Source: Saccoglossus kowalevskii (lineage: Eukaryota; Hemichordata; Enteropneusta; Harrimaniidae). From it: a stretch of DNA of 41,388 nucleotides. Within the stretch, counting starts at the first letter, position 1; every line of letters begins with the position of its first letter. The notes under the pieces are model-generated. The model made no database searches. It saw nothing but the letters and a program-made list of their open reading frames with translations, and had not been told where the DNA came from. Location: assembly GCF_000003605.2 (NCBI RefSeq), contig NW_003158725.1:415914-457301 (forward strand), in the 5' to 3' direction. The translations under genes and the position numbers were made by a program. This document shows, one piece after another, positions 1 through 12,102 of the stretch.

Positions 1-2710
1 ACTTTTAATACAATGTATCAAAAGCATGTACATGTATTCGCATTTTTTCCTCATCTCAACATATTTTATATCAGTATATGATCAGGAAATCTAAAATAAT
101 TTATTCATGGGGGAAAGATTTAGCCTCCAGAAATTCCACTCATTACAATCCTAATGCGCTGTGTACCAACAGTATAAAATTACATTGACTTGTCAGTTTC
201 TGACTCATTCTTACTACATACATGTATATTTTCAGTTGTAGATAAAATCTGATGCACATTTTTAGTCCTCTATCTCTTAAACAGAGTACAAACTGTTACT
301 GTAAATTGTCAAAAATAATCACAGGACAACAAGTCTGTAGTTACTGGCAACAGTCTTTCTTTAGAATATTATCGTCATTTTCTGACTGGCTGGATAGTAG
401 GGTGTTCTTTCTTCATGTTTTTTATTCAATTTTCTGGATCAGTAGAGTGAACGGTACAGTAGAAAAATGGGGACGTGAATGAAAATTAATGGCTGTCAAA
501 ATTCAAATTGACTAATCCAGAAATGGTATTGTGACATAACAGAGCAAATAGGAGAGGGATTACAAAATTGTCAGTATCGAACATGTTCCATACTATCTTT
601 TAATAGTAGCGGATGTACTGAAGTAAATTAAAGAGGTGTTTCTATGAAAGTAAGATCAATAGAAGAAATTATGTTAATGATGGAGAAAAATAACAAATGT
701 GATTATTGCTAATTATTGTTGATGCACTTCCAATAGAGCGAATACAGTAATTTTTCACTATTTTATTAATGTCTACGAGTACATTCACATATATCATGAC
801 ATTTTCACAAGTATATGCGTCAGTTGGCACATTTGTCCTGCGATGACTGACATGATTAAATCAATAGCAGTCCCACTCTGGGCCGACAAAACGTGAAATG
901 ATCCGCCAGTGATGGAAACAACACCTACGAAACACACAAGATACCAATTACAGGCGAATGTAGTGAGAATTAGTCAACACATGGATCTGCAAGGTTAAAT
1001 ATGTAATCCATTTTTTACACTCATTACACGCCTGAGCAAACCACCCTGTGGCATGTACAGGTACCTGTATATTACAGCGACCACTCCTATATATAGTTTA
1101 TATCATTGATCACGAGGACCACACCAGACAGTGTCAACATAGAAGACTCGTACAAGATATGAAGATAGGTAATCTTAAATATTAATTCTGTACATACATA
1201 TGTACATACATATAAATACATCCTGGATCAACAAATGTCGTCAGTCTCATGAGAAAAATTGCAAATGGTGACGAGTTAATGGAATTGTGAAAAGTAAAAT
1301 CAATCAAGTATAAATTACCTGCTGAATTTTTGTAAAAACTATTTTTATAAATTTGTTTTTGGTTGTTTTGATTTATTTATTAATTAATTATTACTTTGAA
1401 ATATATAAGAAATAGTTTTATACAGTTTTTGTTCATTGTCATAATTATTGTATGTACATGTAATATATTCATATTTCTGGTGAAAGAAATTTTACTTCAC
1501 TTCATTTTTTGCCAGGATCTGTATGTAAAGTATATGCCCACAATCAGGAAAAAATGGAGATTTGGGGAAAAACGCGAGTTCAAAGAAAAACTAATGTGCA
1601 TTAATAGGTCTCACTGAAAATGCAACAAAAAGATAACACACAAAACCATGCTTGGTTATCGCTATTCAACACATGGCAACCTGTATACTACATTTGGGTA
1701 AATTGCCTTTAACAAAGTTTTCCCATAATGAGGATTACTGTAAGTATTCAACGTTGAAGCAAAACAAGTTGTAGACCACAAATATAATCAATACAGCCTA
1801 AAAAGCTTGCAACAAGTCAAGATTGGGGAAAGTTCCAGGTGAACATGGTGTCGGAAACTCAACAATACCATGCCAAAATGGCATCTAGCGAAGAGGTAGA
1901 CACACGCATTATTGAAAATCACTGTGTTCTATTACTTTATGAATATTCATGAGCTTGCATTTACACAGTATACTCCATAGAGAATTTGAACGTTTTTCAC
2001 TGTTTCTTTCAGACTGCCATTTTTATTAAATCTTGCATGACAATTCCAATTGTTTTTATTGTATGTAAAAATGCATATTTTATTTTATAAACATGTATAA
2101 ATATATTTATTAAAACCGTTATTGAGTTTATTTTATTGAATGATATCGTAGGTAGTAACTGCGTGTAGTGTGGTGGTGCGTAAATACATTCTGGCGGGTC
2201 TGTATATGTATATAGTCAAAACAAAATAACACCAGTGTGCCTCAAGTACCACCACGCCCTACCCCTTTCCCAACGGACAAAATGACCCCTATACATGCAG
2301 GTCACACATCCTGGCATTCAGGGCTAATACAATCCTTGTGTTCAGCGAGTAGAACAGAAGAAACCATACAATATACATGTGGCATGTTTAGCATTCAGAG
2401 TACAGACAAATCTGCATTTTCCAATAATCAATAAAATGATCATAGCTTTATAACGTTTCAATGTTTTCTTTTATAAATGTAATACTAATCCAACTCTGTT
2501 TATGCACTGAATCAGAAATAATAAAGCTGCATTTGGCTGAGATTACCACTGCATTGATTAATCCCAATTACTGCTTCCAAGACTCTAGACTAAAGCTTGT
2601 TAGGGAATCCCCTGATCTGTGGTACATACATTTTGTTAGACTCGCTATTATTCAAATATTTTCTTATCAAAGGGGGGGATTTTCCCTCATTCGTATCAAA
2701 TATAATTCTC

Positions 2711-2752
2711 TGTGAAAATAGAAAATAGAATAGAATAGAAAAATAGAAAATC
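2711..2752. repeat. TAGAA-type microsatellite
   Basis: A run of variants of AATAGAAAATAGAATAGAA is visible. It is a short imperfect pentanucleotide-like repeat with no other signal. Confidence 0.7.
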
Positions 2753-4489
2753 TCCATGTTTTCAGGTAATTCAAATATACTTGAGAATAGACATCACAGT
2801 TTCCATACCAAGAACTCTTCGAAGTGGAGGCAGAAACTTCTTCACATGACAAAACATTCTATCACACATGTATTAGTGTTTAAACTTAAAATACCATTTT
2901 AAAAATGGTCAGTGGTTTATTTCTAGAAACTAAATCATTAACTAAAAATAGAAATGACAATGCTTTTTATATTCGAAAGGGTCATGTTTTACTTTTTTCT
3001 TATAAAGCCTGTGTATTAATATAAAAATACAATTTTCTCAAAAACAAGGTCAGTTACCACCATTTTTTATCATTACAATGTACTAATAGATTACCAGTAT
3101 AATAGATTAATCAATCTTCTAGTAAACCAAAAATTAGAAAATTGTTGATGATTTTACGAAACAGTATTGAACATCCTTTAGTTAAATATTGGTTGGTGTC
3201 ATTAAAAAACTTAACACAGTTGCATGTGCTTATGGTGTTCACAGTTCAGTGATGTAAACACTGGATTTAATTATGACTAAAGTCCAATGTCCCTTTTACC
3301 CATCATAATGCAACATGTGCTGTATAATTGTTCCCTGTACTCATGGTGGGCCCTGATACTTTGCAATAATAAAATAAATCTCATTATGATAAGTAAATAA
3401 CATTTTTCTTGATAGGGAAACCTATTTATGAGAATCGAGTGCAAGACAGTTTTATTATGTTTTTCAAACATGTATCCACTGATTTACAGCGAACATTAAA
3501 CTAGTTCAATAAAAAGGGATGGACTAGTGAAAATCATGATGCTTCAGAATTTCATTTACTCTGTACCACCTTCTTTTTGATTGCAATTTCAGGAAGGGAG
3601 AGAATCTTTAAATTTGTCAGTTTACACATAAAGTCAAAATTTGTGAATTAAAAATAAAAAATAAAATTTAAACAAAGCAACTACCCCGGTAGTGCTGTGA
3701 TAAATCCTTTATATTCCAGAATTACATACACAACTGTGACAACATGTGTTCATTGATTCCATAATATATAATTCGAAAACAAACTTAATGGTTTGACATG
3801 ATTACTATATTATTTACGTGATGTACAATGTATGCAGCATGGTAACACAAAATTAAAAATTTATTTATCGGTATACTATTTTAAAGTGAAATTTAAAATA
3901 CTGGATTTGGTCTATTAGATGTACAAAATGTATCCTACAGTGTATAACAAAAATTATATTTATTTTGCATGGAATCACCAAAGACCATAGAACATCTATT
4001 CTATTTAGTAAACAATAAGTAAAGTATTTTCTCATCACCCACTGGGAATACATGTACTGCATTTTGACACTTTTGACAACTGAAGAGTTGATCAATTTTC
4101 TACTACTGATAATTGGAGTAATTATAGTGCGAAAATGTCTTTTTGAGGAGCTCTTGTAGAAATGACACATACATATGTTAATATGTACTACAAAACACAT
4201 CTGGTGAAAACACTGGCATTATTATATCAAATACTAGCATATGATATTCAGGTATGTATTAGACACAAATTACCATATAACATTTGTTTACCTCTGTTGA
4301 TAGTTGAATAAAATATGGTTGAACTACTGTAAAAACAGCATTTCCATGGTTGTAATATTTAGATTTTGGAATTTGTTCTATTTTCAACTTTAAAATCTCG
4401 CTATTATTTTTCAGCACTCTCTCTTCCTTATGATTTCAATTGGCACATCCCTTAAAATACACCAAAAGTTCAAACTGTCTGATCAACGA

Positions 4490-4570
4490 TGTCACATTAG
4501 CCGAATGGTAGTACCAATCTCTGACTAAGATGAGATCTTGAATCATTCATCAAGAATCTCTCACATATTA
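4490..4570 (+). repeat. Possible degenerate tRNA-derived SINE head
   Basis: TAGCCGAATGGTAG resembles an RNA polymerase III A box. About 35 bases later ATCTTGAATCATTC resembles a B box. The spacing is right for a tRNA head, but no cloverleaf can be closed and the B box lacks the canonical GGTTCGA. It may be an old SINE fragment or coincidence. Confidence 0.3.
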
Positions 4571-7500
4571 ACTATTTTCATCAACACATGGTAGTGTGAT
4601 ATCGATAAATCTATTTTTAGTTTTATTACGTCATTTCTATTCATTTTTTAAACATCATTGGCAAGGACTGCAAGTGGTTGGCAAATTAAGTCCCCCCAAG
4701 TTTAAAATTAACAAAGCAAAAATAAATGCAAACTTTGACAGGAAAAGTTACGACGCTCGAAGGGTTAACAGACTATACCGAGTCAAATGAGTACTATTTA
4801 GTACATTTAGTACACTTGTCTATCCCTAGTTCAAAAGACCAACCACATGTCGAGTTGAGTCTCCTACATATCAGCATCATCTGCAAATTATATTCTCAAA
4901 TGTTCTCTACCTGATCAGAATACCTCATTCTAAATTTGTTTCAACCCATAAAACTGTAGTTGACATGATACATAAAATATGATTTCTTAAACTCAAACGA
5001 TTCTCTTTATCAGAACAGCCAAGAAAATTGCAATTGGGAAAATATTGAGTCATACGAGTCAAAACTAAATTATCAGTAATATAATAAATCAGACAGACTA
5101 GCTTGAATGGTAGAGCTAGGCTTAGAATCAACTACTGCTGTATAATTCGGTGAACTGGGATTGTAGACGGTTCATACCTTATTAGGTATATATCTCTAAT
5201 ACATGTAGAAGCACACATACAGGATCGTTAAAATGACCTATTTTGACCATTTATGTAAGTGCAAATACGGTTGTTATGTACCGATATGTACATTATAGAA
5301 AAGTGTTTTGAGTGCTTAGATTTAGTGCTTTTCAAGCTTCAAGCATCAACTATCAATTTATCGTGCGTTATGGTCGCAACTATATGAAGAGGATTGGTCA
5401 TGGTATTGTCAATCAGTGAATTATGTGGGAAATAAAACTAATCAACTGTACATGTACTGTCATATCAATCAAGTAATTAAGCCTAAATATTAGAAATGAA
5501 AAAAAATGATGGACAATAAAAATTATGAATTTCAGAATTTTGCACAATGTTCTGTACAGCGCGATGATATTTCTCCATTTCTAGCATAGATAAGCACTGT
5601 AAACAACACGCACCATAACATATTTCCTTGTTAATACATTGATAAAAAGATTTTCTCATGTCCGATGATGCATTGACTATAAATCCCAAAAGCATATCGA
5701 TTCATATTCAGTTGACATAGGATATTTGTCTCAACTATATGACCTTGACAGGTATACAATGTTTATCTCCATTATAAAACGTGCTTTCCACACTAGTCAA
5801 TAATCACTCAGCCACTGACAGGATACAATGGGCACTGTAATCTCTAGAGAATAAAATTACTAATTTTACTGTGAACGAAAAAACAACCTTACAAGTAGTA
5901 ACTAAGTATTGCATTATAGCTTCACAGACAAAATAGCAATATTGATAATTTAAATGTAACAGTTTGTAATTGTAAGCTGTTACTTTGTTAGCAAAATAGT
6001 GACCTTATATATTGAAATACTATTGGTTTGGTTGCAAATTCTTGATATTTAACTTTTTAAACCACCAGTTACCTCTTTTCATCACAAAACAGTCTTGTTT
6101 ATATTCTGCACTTTCGTTCAGAAAATTGGGACAAAAGTAGCCAAATTTTTGGAGTAATAACAGAAAATTGACTCCAATTTTGTCAATTGGGCGAGATGGT
6201 CTGGTGGTGAAAAGGTTAACACATTGCCTACTGATGCCATTTTAAACCATTCATATTAGCTATGGAGGCTATCAACCGAAGATGTGTTTTGGCAATGAAG
6301 ATAATATTTTGTGACAAAATCTGTCTATAATTGATTAATTAAGTGTTTTACTATAAATCAACAATTTGGACTTTTTTTAATTACTGTCAATCTTGTTTTT
6401 TTTCAGAAAAACTGTCAAGCAATTTGCATGAAATGGAAATCTAGCATAGTTTTTTTATCAGTGTATTTCATTTTTTTTATCCTTCTACATACATGAAATA
6501 TACACATAGCTAAAAATAACATTTTTATTTTCAGGTAGTATTCTATCATGCCCATAAAAGTCTAATTGACCACTGAAGAGAACATAATTAGCATAATAAA
6601 AAGTGAGTCGGGCAACCCTTATGATCATTGAATGAGTCAGTCGCACATGGGTTGGTTATTTACAATGAATACCTGTATTCATAGACACATACTGGTACGG
6701 AAGCACAGTGCCAAGAATTACTTTACATAATTTAATTCTTTATATAATAATAGAGGTATACCATCCAGGCAGCGGTAAGGGCATTGACTCACTAGTATAT
6801 CGTGTTATCCATAACATTTTCTATCATAATTTAGTATACACTTACATGTCAAATTATGGTGCAGCTGGAAATATGGGGTAACTCGGGCATAGACAGTCAA
6901 TTTTTAATAGTGTAAATTGTTTTTACTTTTCAGCGATAAATAAGGAAATAAAATACGATATCAGGTTTATATATTTCTTTTGTCACTGCTAAAGAAAATG
7001 CCCTGAATTTATCAGTTCTCGTGAAATACAAAATAGAACACTGGAGCATTTGGAAAACCCCTATTGCCATAAATGAGAACTACAAATCAACTAAACTACA
7101 AGACACATAAGCAAAACCAATAGTATAAATCCAACAAAACTGATACATGAAAACCAATATTTTGCTCTCAACAAAACTGTACCACCATTTCTAAATATTT
7201 ATGAATATAAAATATGCATTCATTCAAATCAAAACAAGGTCTATTCAACATAATGTTCGTGAACCCAATGACAACCAGCAATACAACATTTCAAATGCAC
7301 AATCACGCAGATTGGTGTCAAATATGGCTTTCAATGGTCGAAAAGTGTCGAACACAGTTTTGTTGAAAATGCAATAATAATTTATCATCCCAGAAAGCAG
7401 GCTTTAACAAACCTAGTGGATGAAATTTATAAAACCAGTCCATGATCAGATAATGAAATCATTAATGTTTTCCAGATTAGTTGACTGTGAAAACAGTACT

Positions 7501-8167
7501 GTACTGAAAGTACTAGAAAAAAGGACTGTTATGAAGCCACTTTAAACAAAACACTACGATTACACATAATTGAAAGCAAAAACTCACATTTTTTTACAGT
7601 CATGTTAATAAAAGGGTATTTTTCTGATCAAAACAAATTACCATAGAAATCATCTGATTTCAAATTTATAATGGCATTTTTTCATTGATCACTGATTAGC
7701 AGAGAAGTAGAGACAGAGCGTATCCTGAAATTTGTCGTCCGTAGTCCAAACAAACAAAAATTTAGGTCATTGGAATATTAAAATGTCCTGACTTCCTATC
7801 TTTATTTGACAGGAAATGACACTGACAGAGACCATGACTCTATGACACTTCAATTTATGATCATGTTTCGGGGATTTGCTAACTACCAATTATTTAAAAT
7901 AATAATCGCATAACTATAAACTGTCAGTGGTACAACATTTTCTCAAGACATACATGTACATCCATGTCCATGATAAAGAGAAATTATTTCCACATTTGTT
8001 TTCATAATACTCCTCTGAGACCGCCTCACCTTATCTCTTGCCATAAGCAATATTTAGAGAGTCAACTCAACAAACCCTGACCATGTGTATTGATATTATC
8101 ACTTTGAAAAACAAATGAATTAATAGTTTCTGATTTTCAAGTTTAGCATAATTGTTTAGATTCTTAC

Positions 8168-9123
8168 CTTGAAAGAAAGCCAGACAGTCCTTTTTTCTTG
8201 GGCTTTGCTCCTTGAGCTAATGCTAACTGTTCATCGTATTTGAATACCCCAGTAGCCGGGTCATAAGAGTTTCTAGTGTGAAGACTAACATCCACAAACC
8301 CTGCCGCCTCAGTGTCATTTAAAAACGTGTGACCTTTACTGTCACTTGTTTCCTCTGCAGATATACTGGATGAAGGTTCTGTACTTATACTTGAAACACT
8401 TGTAATAGATGCGTCACTTTGAAATGATTCTCGCGTACCAGATCGCTGTAAATGTTCAAGTTCAATCTCTGGTGAGGAATTCCTGGAACTTGCACAATTT
8501 TCTCCATCCTCACTTTTTGTTTCGGATTGGTCATACGAATTGCTGCTTTCTTCACTTACACTGCTTCCGCATGTGTTCTCGATAGACACCTGCTCAGCAT
8601 TGCAAGCGCTGAAGTCTGCCCAGTTTTCACACTCGTAATCTGGGATTTTATTTACAAAATGTTCATACCTCTCTGATTCCGGTTTGTCGTCGACATCTTG
8701 TGCATGTTCAACAGAAGGCTGTTCTGCATCTTGTCGCACAGTATTATTACAAATTACATTCCTATCGCAAACAGGCTCGTCAACAGCGTTATCGACAGTA
8801 TTATTCGATGGCATTTCTGGTAAATTTTGGTCGCTGTCACACGAATTGTCTTCACATCCACACGAGTCTTCATTGACAACTACACAATTGTTTTCATCGA
8901 GGCAAGCACTACACTGAGATTTGTCAGAATCGTTGCTGATTTTAACAGTCATTTTAGAATCTTCTTGCAAAGTTACTCGATTCAATCCATCGTCAACAAA
9001 ACAATCGTCGACGGTACCGGCGTTGCCATTTTCGTGGTTCACTGCATCCGTTTTGGGCATAGCCCAACGGTCTTCTTCCAACCTTTCGACCACAACATCA
9101 GACGTGGAATTGACTGAGTCCAT
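8168..9123 (-). CDS. First coding exon of a TBC1D12/TBC1D14-like gene (partial; continues beyond left edge)
   Basis: The exon encodes about 319 residues from an ATG at 9123 (MDSVNSTSDV) to a phase-2 donor after 8168. The product is acidic and Ser/Asn/Asp-rich, apparently disordered, with a cysteine cluster in its first third and a final part reading DVSLHTRNSYDPATGVFKYD, then KKKGLSGFLSR. From memory of the family, human TBC1D14 has a similar order in its N-terminus: a SVSS-rich acidic stretch, an FTNVTLS-like motif, then a basic segment with NFFARN. Family members carry a C-terminal Rab-GAP TBC domain and act in Rab11/autophagy membrane traffic. No TBC domain is visible here, because the rest of the gene would lie to the left. 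The assignment rests on short, low-complexity similarity. The open frame also extends upstream, but with TTG rather than ATG, so I start at 9123. That the exon is coding is much surer than its family. Confidence 0.6.
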
Positions 9124-9750
9124 TTCCCCTACCCCTCGATTGCCGTTGTGCACATTCTTACCTTTCAAATCGCGGGGGATGTGTTCCAGCCCCTCCTTCG
9201 TTGGCAGAGGTTTGGCATGGACTTTTTATCAGAAACATTTTCGCGATTTTTCACATCTTTGGATAGTTGTCTCATTCCTAATCCATTTGACATAAATCCT
9301 AATCTTCGATTTTGTAGAGTTGCCCTCAGACCGGCGTTAAAAACCTACTCAATTCCCTTTGTTTATAGCGTGTTTTCAGTGAATTTATATGTACAGGGGA
9401 AAATTGTACAAGCGGTCGCCATCTTTGACATACGAAAAGACAAGTCACGCAAATTACCGCGAGAACTAAAACGGTTTCTCAAGGTTGAAGTTCACGGAGA
9501 GTTCAAAGTTCAAGGGCCAGTCAGACTAACTAGTATGTGCAGAAAGTGTAGCTTGCTTTTGAAATTTATTGTTTTGCGGTGCTGTTAAAGTTAATTTGCA
9601 CAAACCAAAGAATTTGCCATGGAAAATAACCCTTCGAAAATAGTTATGATGAGCATAACCATTACTGGCCAATAATTTACAAACAAATTAAAATCATTGT
9701 GCTAGGGAGTCATTGAGAGCGCGCGAGTTTAATGGGTATATTCAGAAACT
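9124..9750. promoter_or_regulatory. Candidate promoter / 5' leader region between two head-to-head genes
   Basis: The left gene starts its coding at 9123 on the minus strand, and UIMC1 lies to the right on the plus strand. This stretch has visibly more CpG than its surroundings (for example 9412-9480). It contains a YY1-type site (9415-9425) and a CCAAT box at 9669-9673. It is a plausible shared or adjacent promoter, but the 5' exon(s) of UIMC1 were not identified, so bidirectionality is only inferred. Confidence 0.35.
9415..9425 (-). promoter_or_regulatory. YY1-type site near presumed start of the left-hand gene
   Basis: The minus strand reads AAGATGGCGAC, a near-consensus YY1 core. In many animal promoters this motif lies just downstream of the transcription start, in sense orientation. 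Here it reads in the direction of the minus-strand gene and lies about 290 bases upstream of its ATG, which fits a 5' leader. No transcript evidence is available. Confidence 0.4.
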
Positions 9751-12014
9751 TGTGCCTTGTCATCACCATAAGATCGTAGTGTTTTATTTTCAATATTTCC
9801 GAACGCTTTTGAGGTATTTTTTTTTTCATTTCATAACCATAGTTCAGTTACACTTATATGTGAAGTATTTTATAGTAAATGCAAGCAATATTGTATGTGG
9901 CGCAGTTTTCTGACAGCTGACAAGTGACGTATTGGTCACAACATGGAACTAGTCCAGTAGTCGTAATGGTAGATGTATATTTACTAGTAACTCTTGTATA
10001 CCACAATATAATTTGCCAGCTCAATTTACTGAACTGATCTATTTTGATTCAACTGTATAGCCCTGTTTTCATGACACGGGGGGCAACCCTGCAAACAGTC
10101 CTAAAAACTTATGGCTGAATGAGTTTATTTGTTTATGGTCTTGTGTCTCTATTTTTACAATCAGATTACTGGTGTTATTCGGAATATTGCTCCGATCAAC
10201 AAAATAAAGCCTCAGAGCCGCAAACCACAGCTAAACTTTAAGTTATATTATGAGATATATATTTCAAGGCTTAATGTTAACATTGAAACTTGCTTGTCCG
10301 AAATGTTGCCTCTATATTACATTTCTATTCAGTTGTCTAAATAACAATTTTACTATAAATCTACCCTACCCCTGTTTTTGTTTGTAGCCTTATAACCTCA
10401 ATAACGATATTTGCAAGATATTCAACGAGAAGTTTTTTTATGTATCTTTCAATTTCGCAATAGCCCGGGGGGGGGGGGGGCTACTTCCACATTAAGTGGG
10501 TTAGGGTGTGAAGCCCACCTCTCGTAAACCATACTCACTTCTAAACCATTTTTTTCTATTTATGTACCCACTTCTAAACACAAGTGTTTTCAGCGAAAAA
10601 AAAACCAGCTCACAACTTTCGCAACCAGTGAGCGCATCCGGGCGACGCATTTTATTCAGCCTTTCCAGTATCTGGCTTTGAATATAAGGACCTGTGAAAA
10701 AGTAAATAAATGCTACACACTTCTAAACCAAACCATTGATAAATAACTACCCACTTCTAAACAAAATAACGTGAAATGACACCCCAGTCATACCCATATT
10801 GCACTTCTATGCAAGTAGCCCCCCGGGCGCAATAGTGACATGCTATCATGCTATCTGCTGTCTTCAGTGCTGAGCTTGACTTTTTTGATCATAAATGTCC
10901 ATACATGTACATTTTGAAGCAAAAACGGGTCTTAAATTTCTTATGCTGACCCTCTAGAGGGTCTATGGCTGAATCCACTATATACCTTACATAATTCCTC
11001 TGAGTGACAGGATTTTCCAACTGACAATTTGAACCATCTTCTAAATGCTTGAAGTTTTTCCTATTAGATATTAGACTGTTTTTCTGTACCTGTGCATTTA
11101 TGCCCCTTTTTAATTTATATGACAAATCTAAGGACAGTGGACATACTGCAGCGTCTTATAGTGACGTACACAACACATGTAAAATACTAGTACATTATTT
11201 GCATGCAATTCAAACACGCACTGCGCAACGACCACTGCACAGACTTTGAACATTAAACATTCCATAATCCCAAAGTTAGTTACCAGTGAGATTATAAACC
11301 GCTAAACATGATCTTTAAAATGTTGTCCAGATAAAACTTAATTAATATGATTCCACTAACATGCATAAATGTGACCTTACTTTTAAAGACACCCTCACCT
11401 ATCACATGCTCAGTTGAACACCTAGAATAGCTAATTATCACACTTAGATCACCGTACTGTTGTTTAGATTACTGACTTCAATCAAACTCCTCTATCTCCT
11501 TGAGGTTAGAGATAATAATTTTGATATTCTGACAACATTCCTGTTGCTTCAAAGCATAAGGGAGTAATCTAAAATTCATGTTATTTAAACTGAAACTCAA
11601 TTAGTACAATCTGTAAGCCATCAGAGATTTTTTTTTTAATAAAATTCAGAAATTGAAATGCTATTTGTTCAAATGTTAGATGACACGACATTGTAGATGA
11701 CTAGATTAGAAAGTAGGAAGCCAAAACGTGACACTTTGAAATATACAAAGTAGCCAGCTGAACAAGTTACAGCTATTTAGTAGGAAGCCATTTAGTGGCA
11801 ACATATAGAGACAAGTCTGTATTTTGTAAGGGTACTAAGGTAAACTTTTGAGGCATCAAGGCAATTACCTTTGATATCTCTTTGAAGCTTTAGCTTTGCA
11901 TTCGGTTTAAGGAATCCTATTTAATGCATGTACATTGTATCAAGTCTGAACAAACGTTTCAAGCATTTCTTTCAGTTTATACCACTTCAAATCTGCTCTG
12001 TTTTTTTGTGTTAG
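9751..12014 (+). other. Upstream region / 5' intron of UIMC1
   Basis: The first coding exon of UIMC1 is preceded by a splice acceptor (polypyrimidine run, then TTAG at 12011-12014). A 5' untranslated exon must therefore lie upstream, probably somewhere in this stretch or near 9.4-9.7 kb. I could not place its donor. Apart from the hAT-like element at 10464-10827, no coding or RNA gene is evident. Confidence 0.45.
10464..10827. mobile_element. hAT-like MITE with perfect 8-bp target-site duplication
   Basis: The 364-bp element starts CCCGGG followed by a long G run and CTACTT. It ends AAGTAGCCCCCCGGG, the inverted counterpart. The octamer CGCAATAG flanks it directly on both sides (10456-10463 and 10828-10835). 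The interior carries several copies of CACTTCTAAAC-type sequence and has no open frame of interest. Eight-base target duplications are typical of hAT and some other DNA transposon superfamilies. It is non-autonomous by size. Confidence 0.75.
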
Positions 12015-12015
12015 C

Positions 12016-12102
12016 ATGCCACGAGACAGAAAATCTAAAAAACCTGTTATCATCGTTGATGATGATGATGATGTCATCGAGGAGGATGGAGACAATGATT
12101 TT
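12016..12102 (+). CDS. UIMC1: UIMC1 exon 1: start codon and SUMO-interacting motif
   Basis: The exon has 29 codons, MPRDRKSKKP then VIIV followed by five Asp and further acids. A hydrophobic patch followed by an acidic run is the SIM pattern, and human RAP80 has FIVI followed by SDSD at the corresponding place. An acceptor lies one base before the ATG (AG at 12013-12014) and the donor is GTAAGT. The GAT repeat encodes the Asp run. Confidence 0.9.

Larger units (their letters stand above)
1..8167 (-). other. Probable first intron of the left-hand minus-strand gene; no coding exon recognised
   Basis: The coding exon at 8168-9123 ends in a consensus donor (AG then GTAAGA on the minus strand), so the sequence to its left should be intron. 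I read both strands for TBC-domain motifs and for exons with matching splice sites and found none. The stretch is AT-rich. It holds short tandem runs (TACATA-type near 1190-1222; TAGAA-type at about 2711-2750), many homopolymer T/A tracts and two weak tRNA-like heads near 4493 and 6188. Open frames here are short and show no recognisable protein family. A small divergent exon could be missed by eye. Confidence 0.5.

Noticed and set aside
3865-4200. 111-codon minus-strand open frame
   Set aside because: No recognisable family, AT-driven residue content, no splice or promoter context.
6186-6260. tRNA-like GGGCGAGATGGTCTGGTGG
   Set aside because: It resembles a polymerase III A box, but no B box at proper distance and no cloverleaf; not enough to call a tRNA or SINE.
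9124-9168. Extension of the left-hand coding exon to 9168
   Set aside because: The codon at 9168 is TTG, not ATG. The first in-frame ATG is at 9123, and a donor-like GTAAG lies in between.
9148-9588. 146-codon plus-strand open frame opposite the left-hand gene start
   Set aside because: It overlaps the antisense of a real exon and leader; composition and content look random, and no family is recognised.
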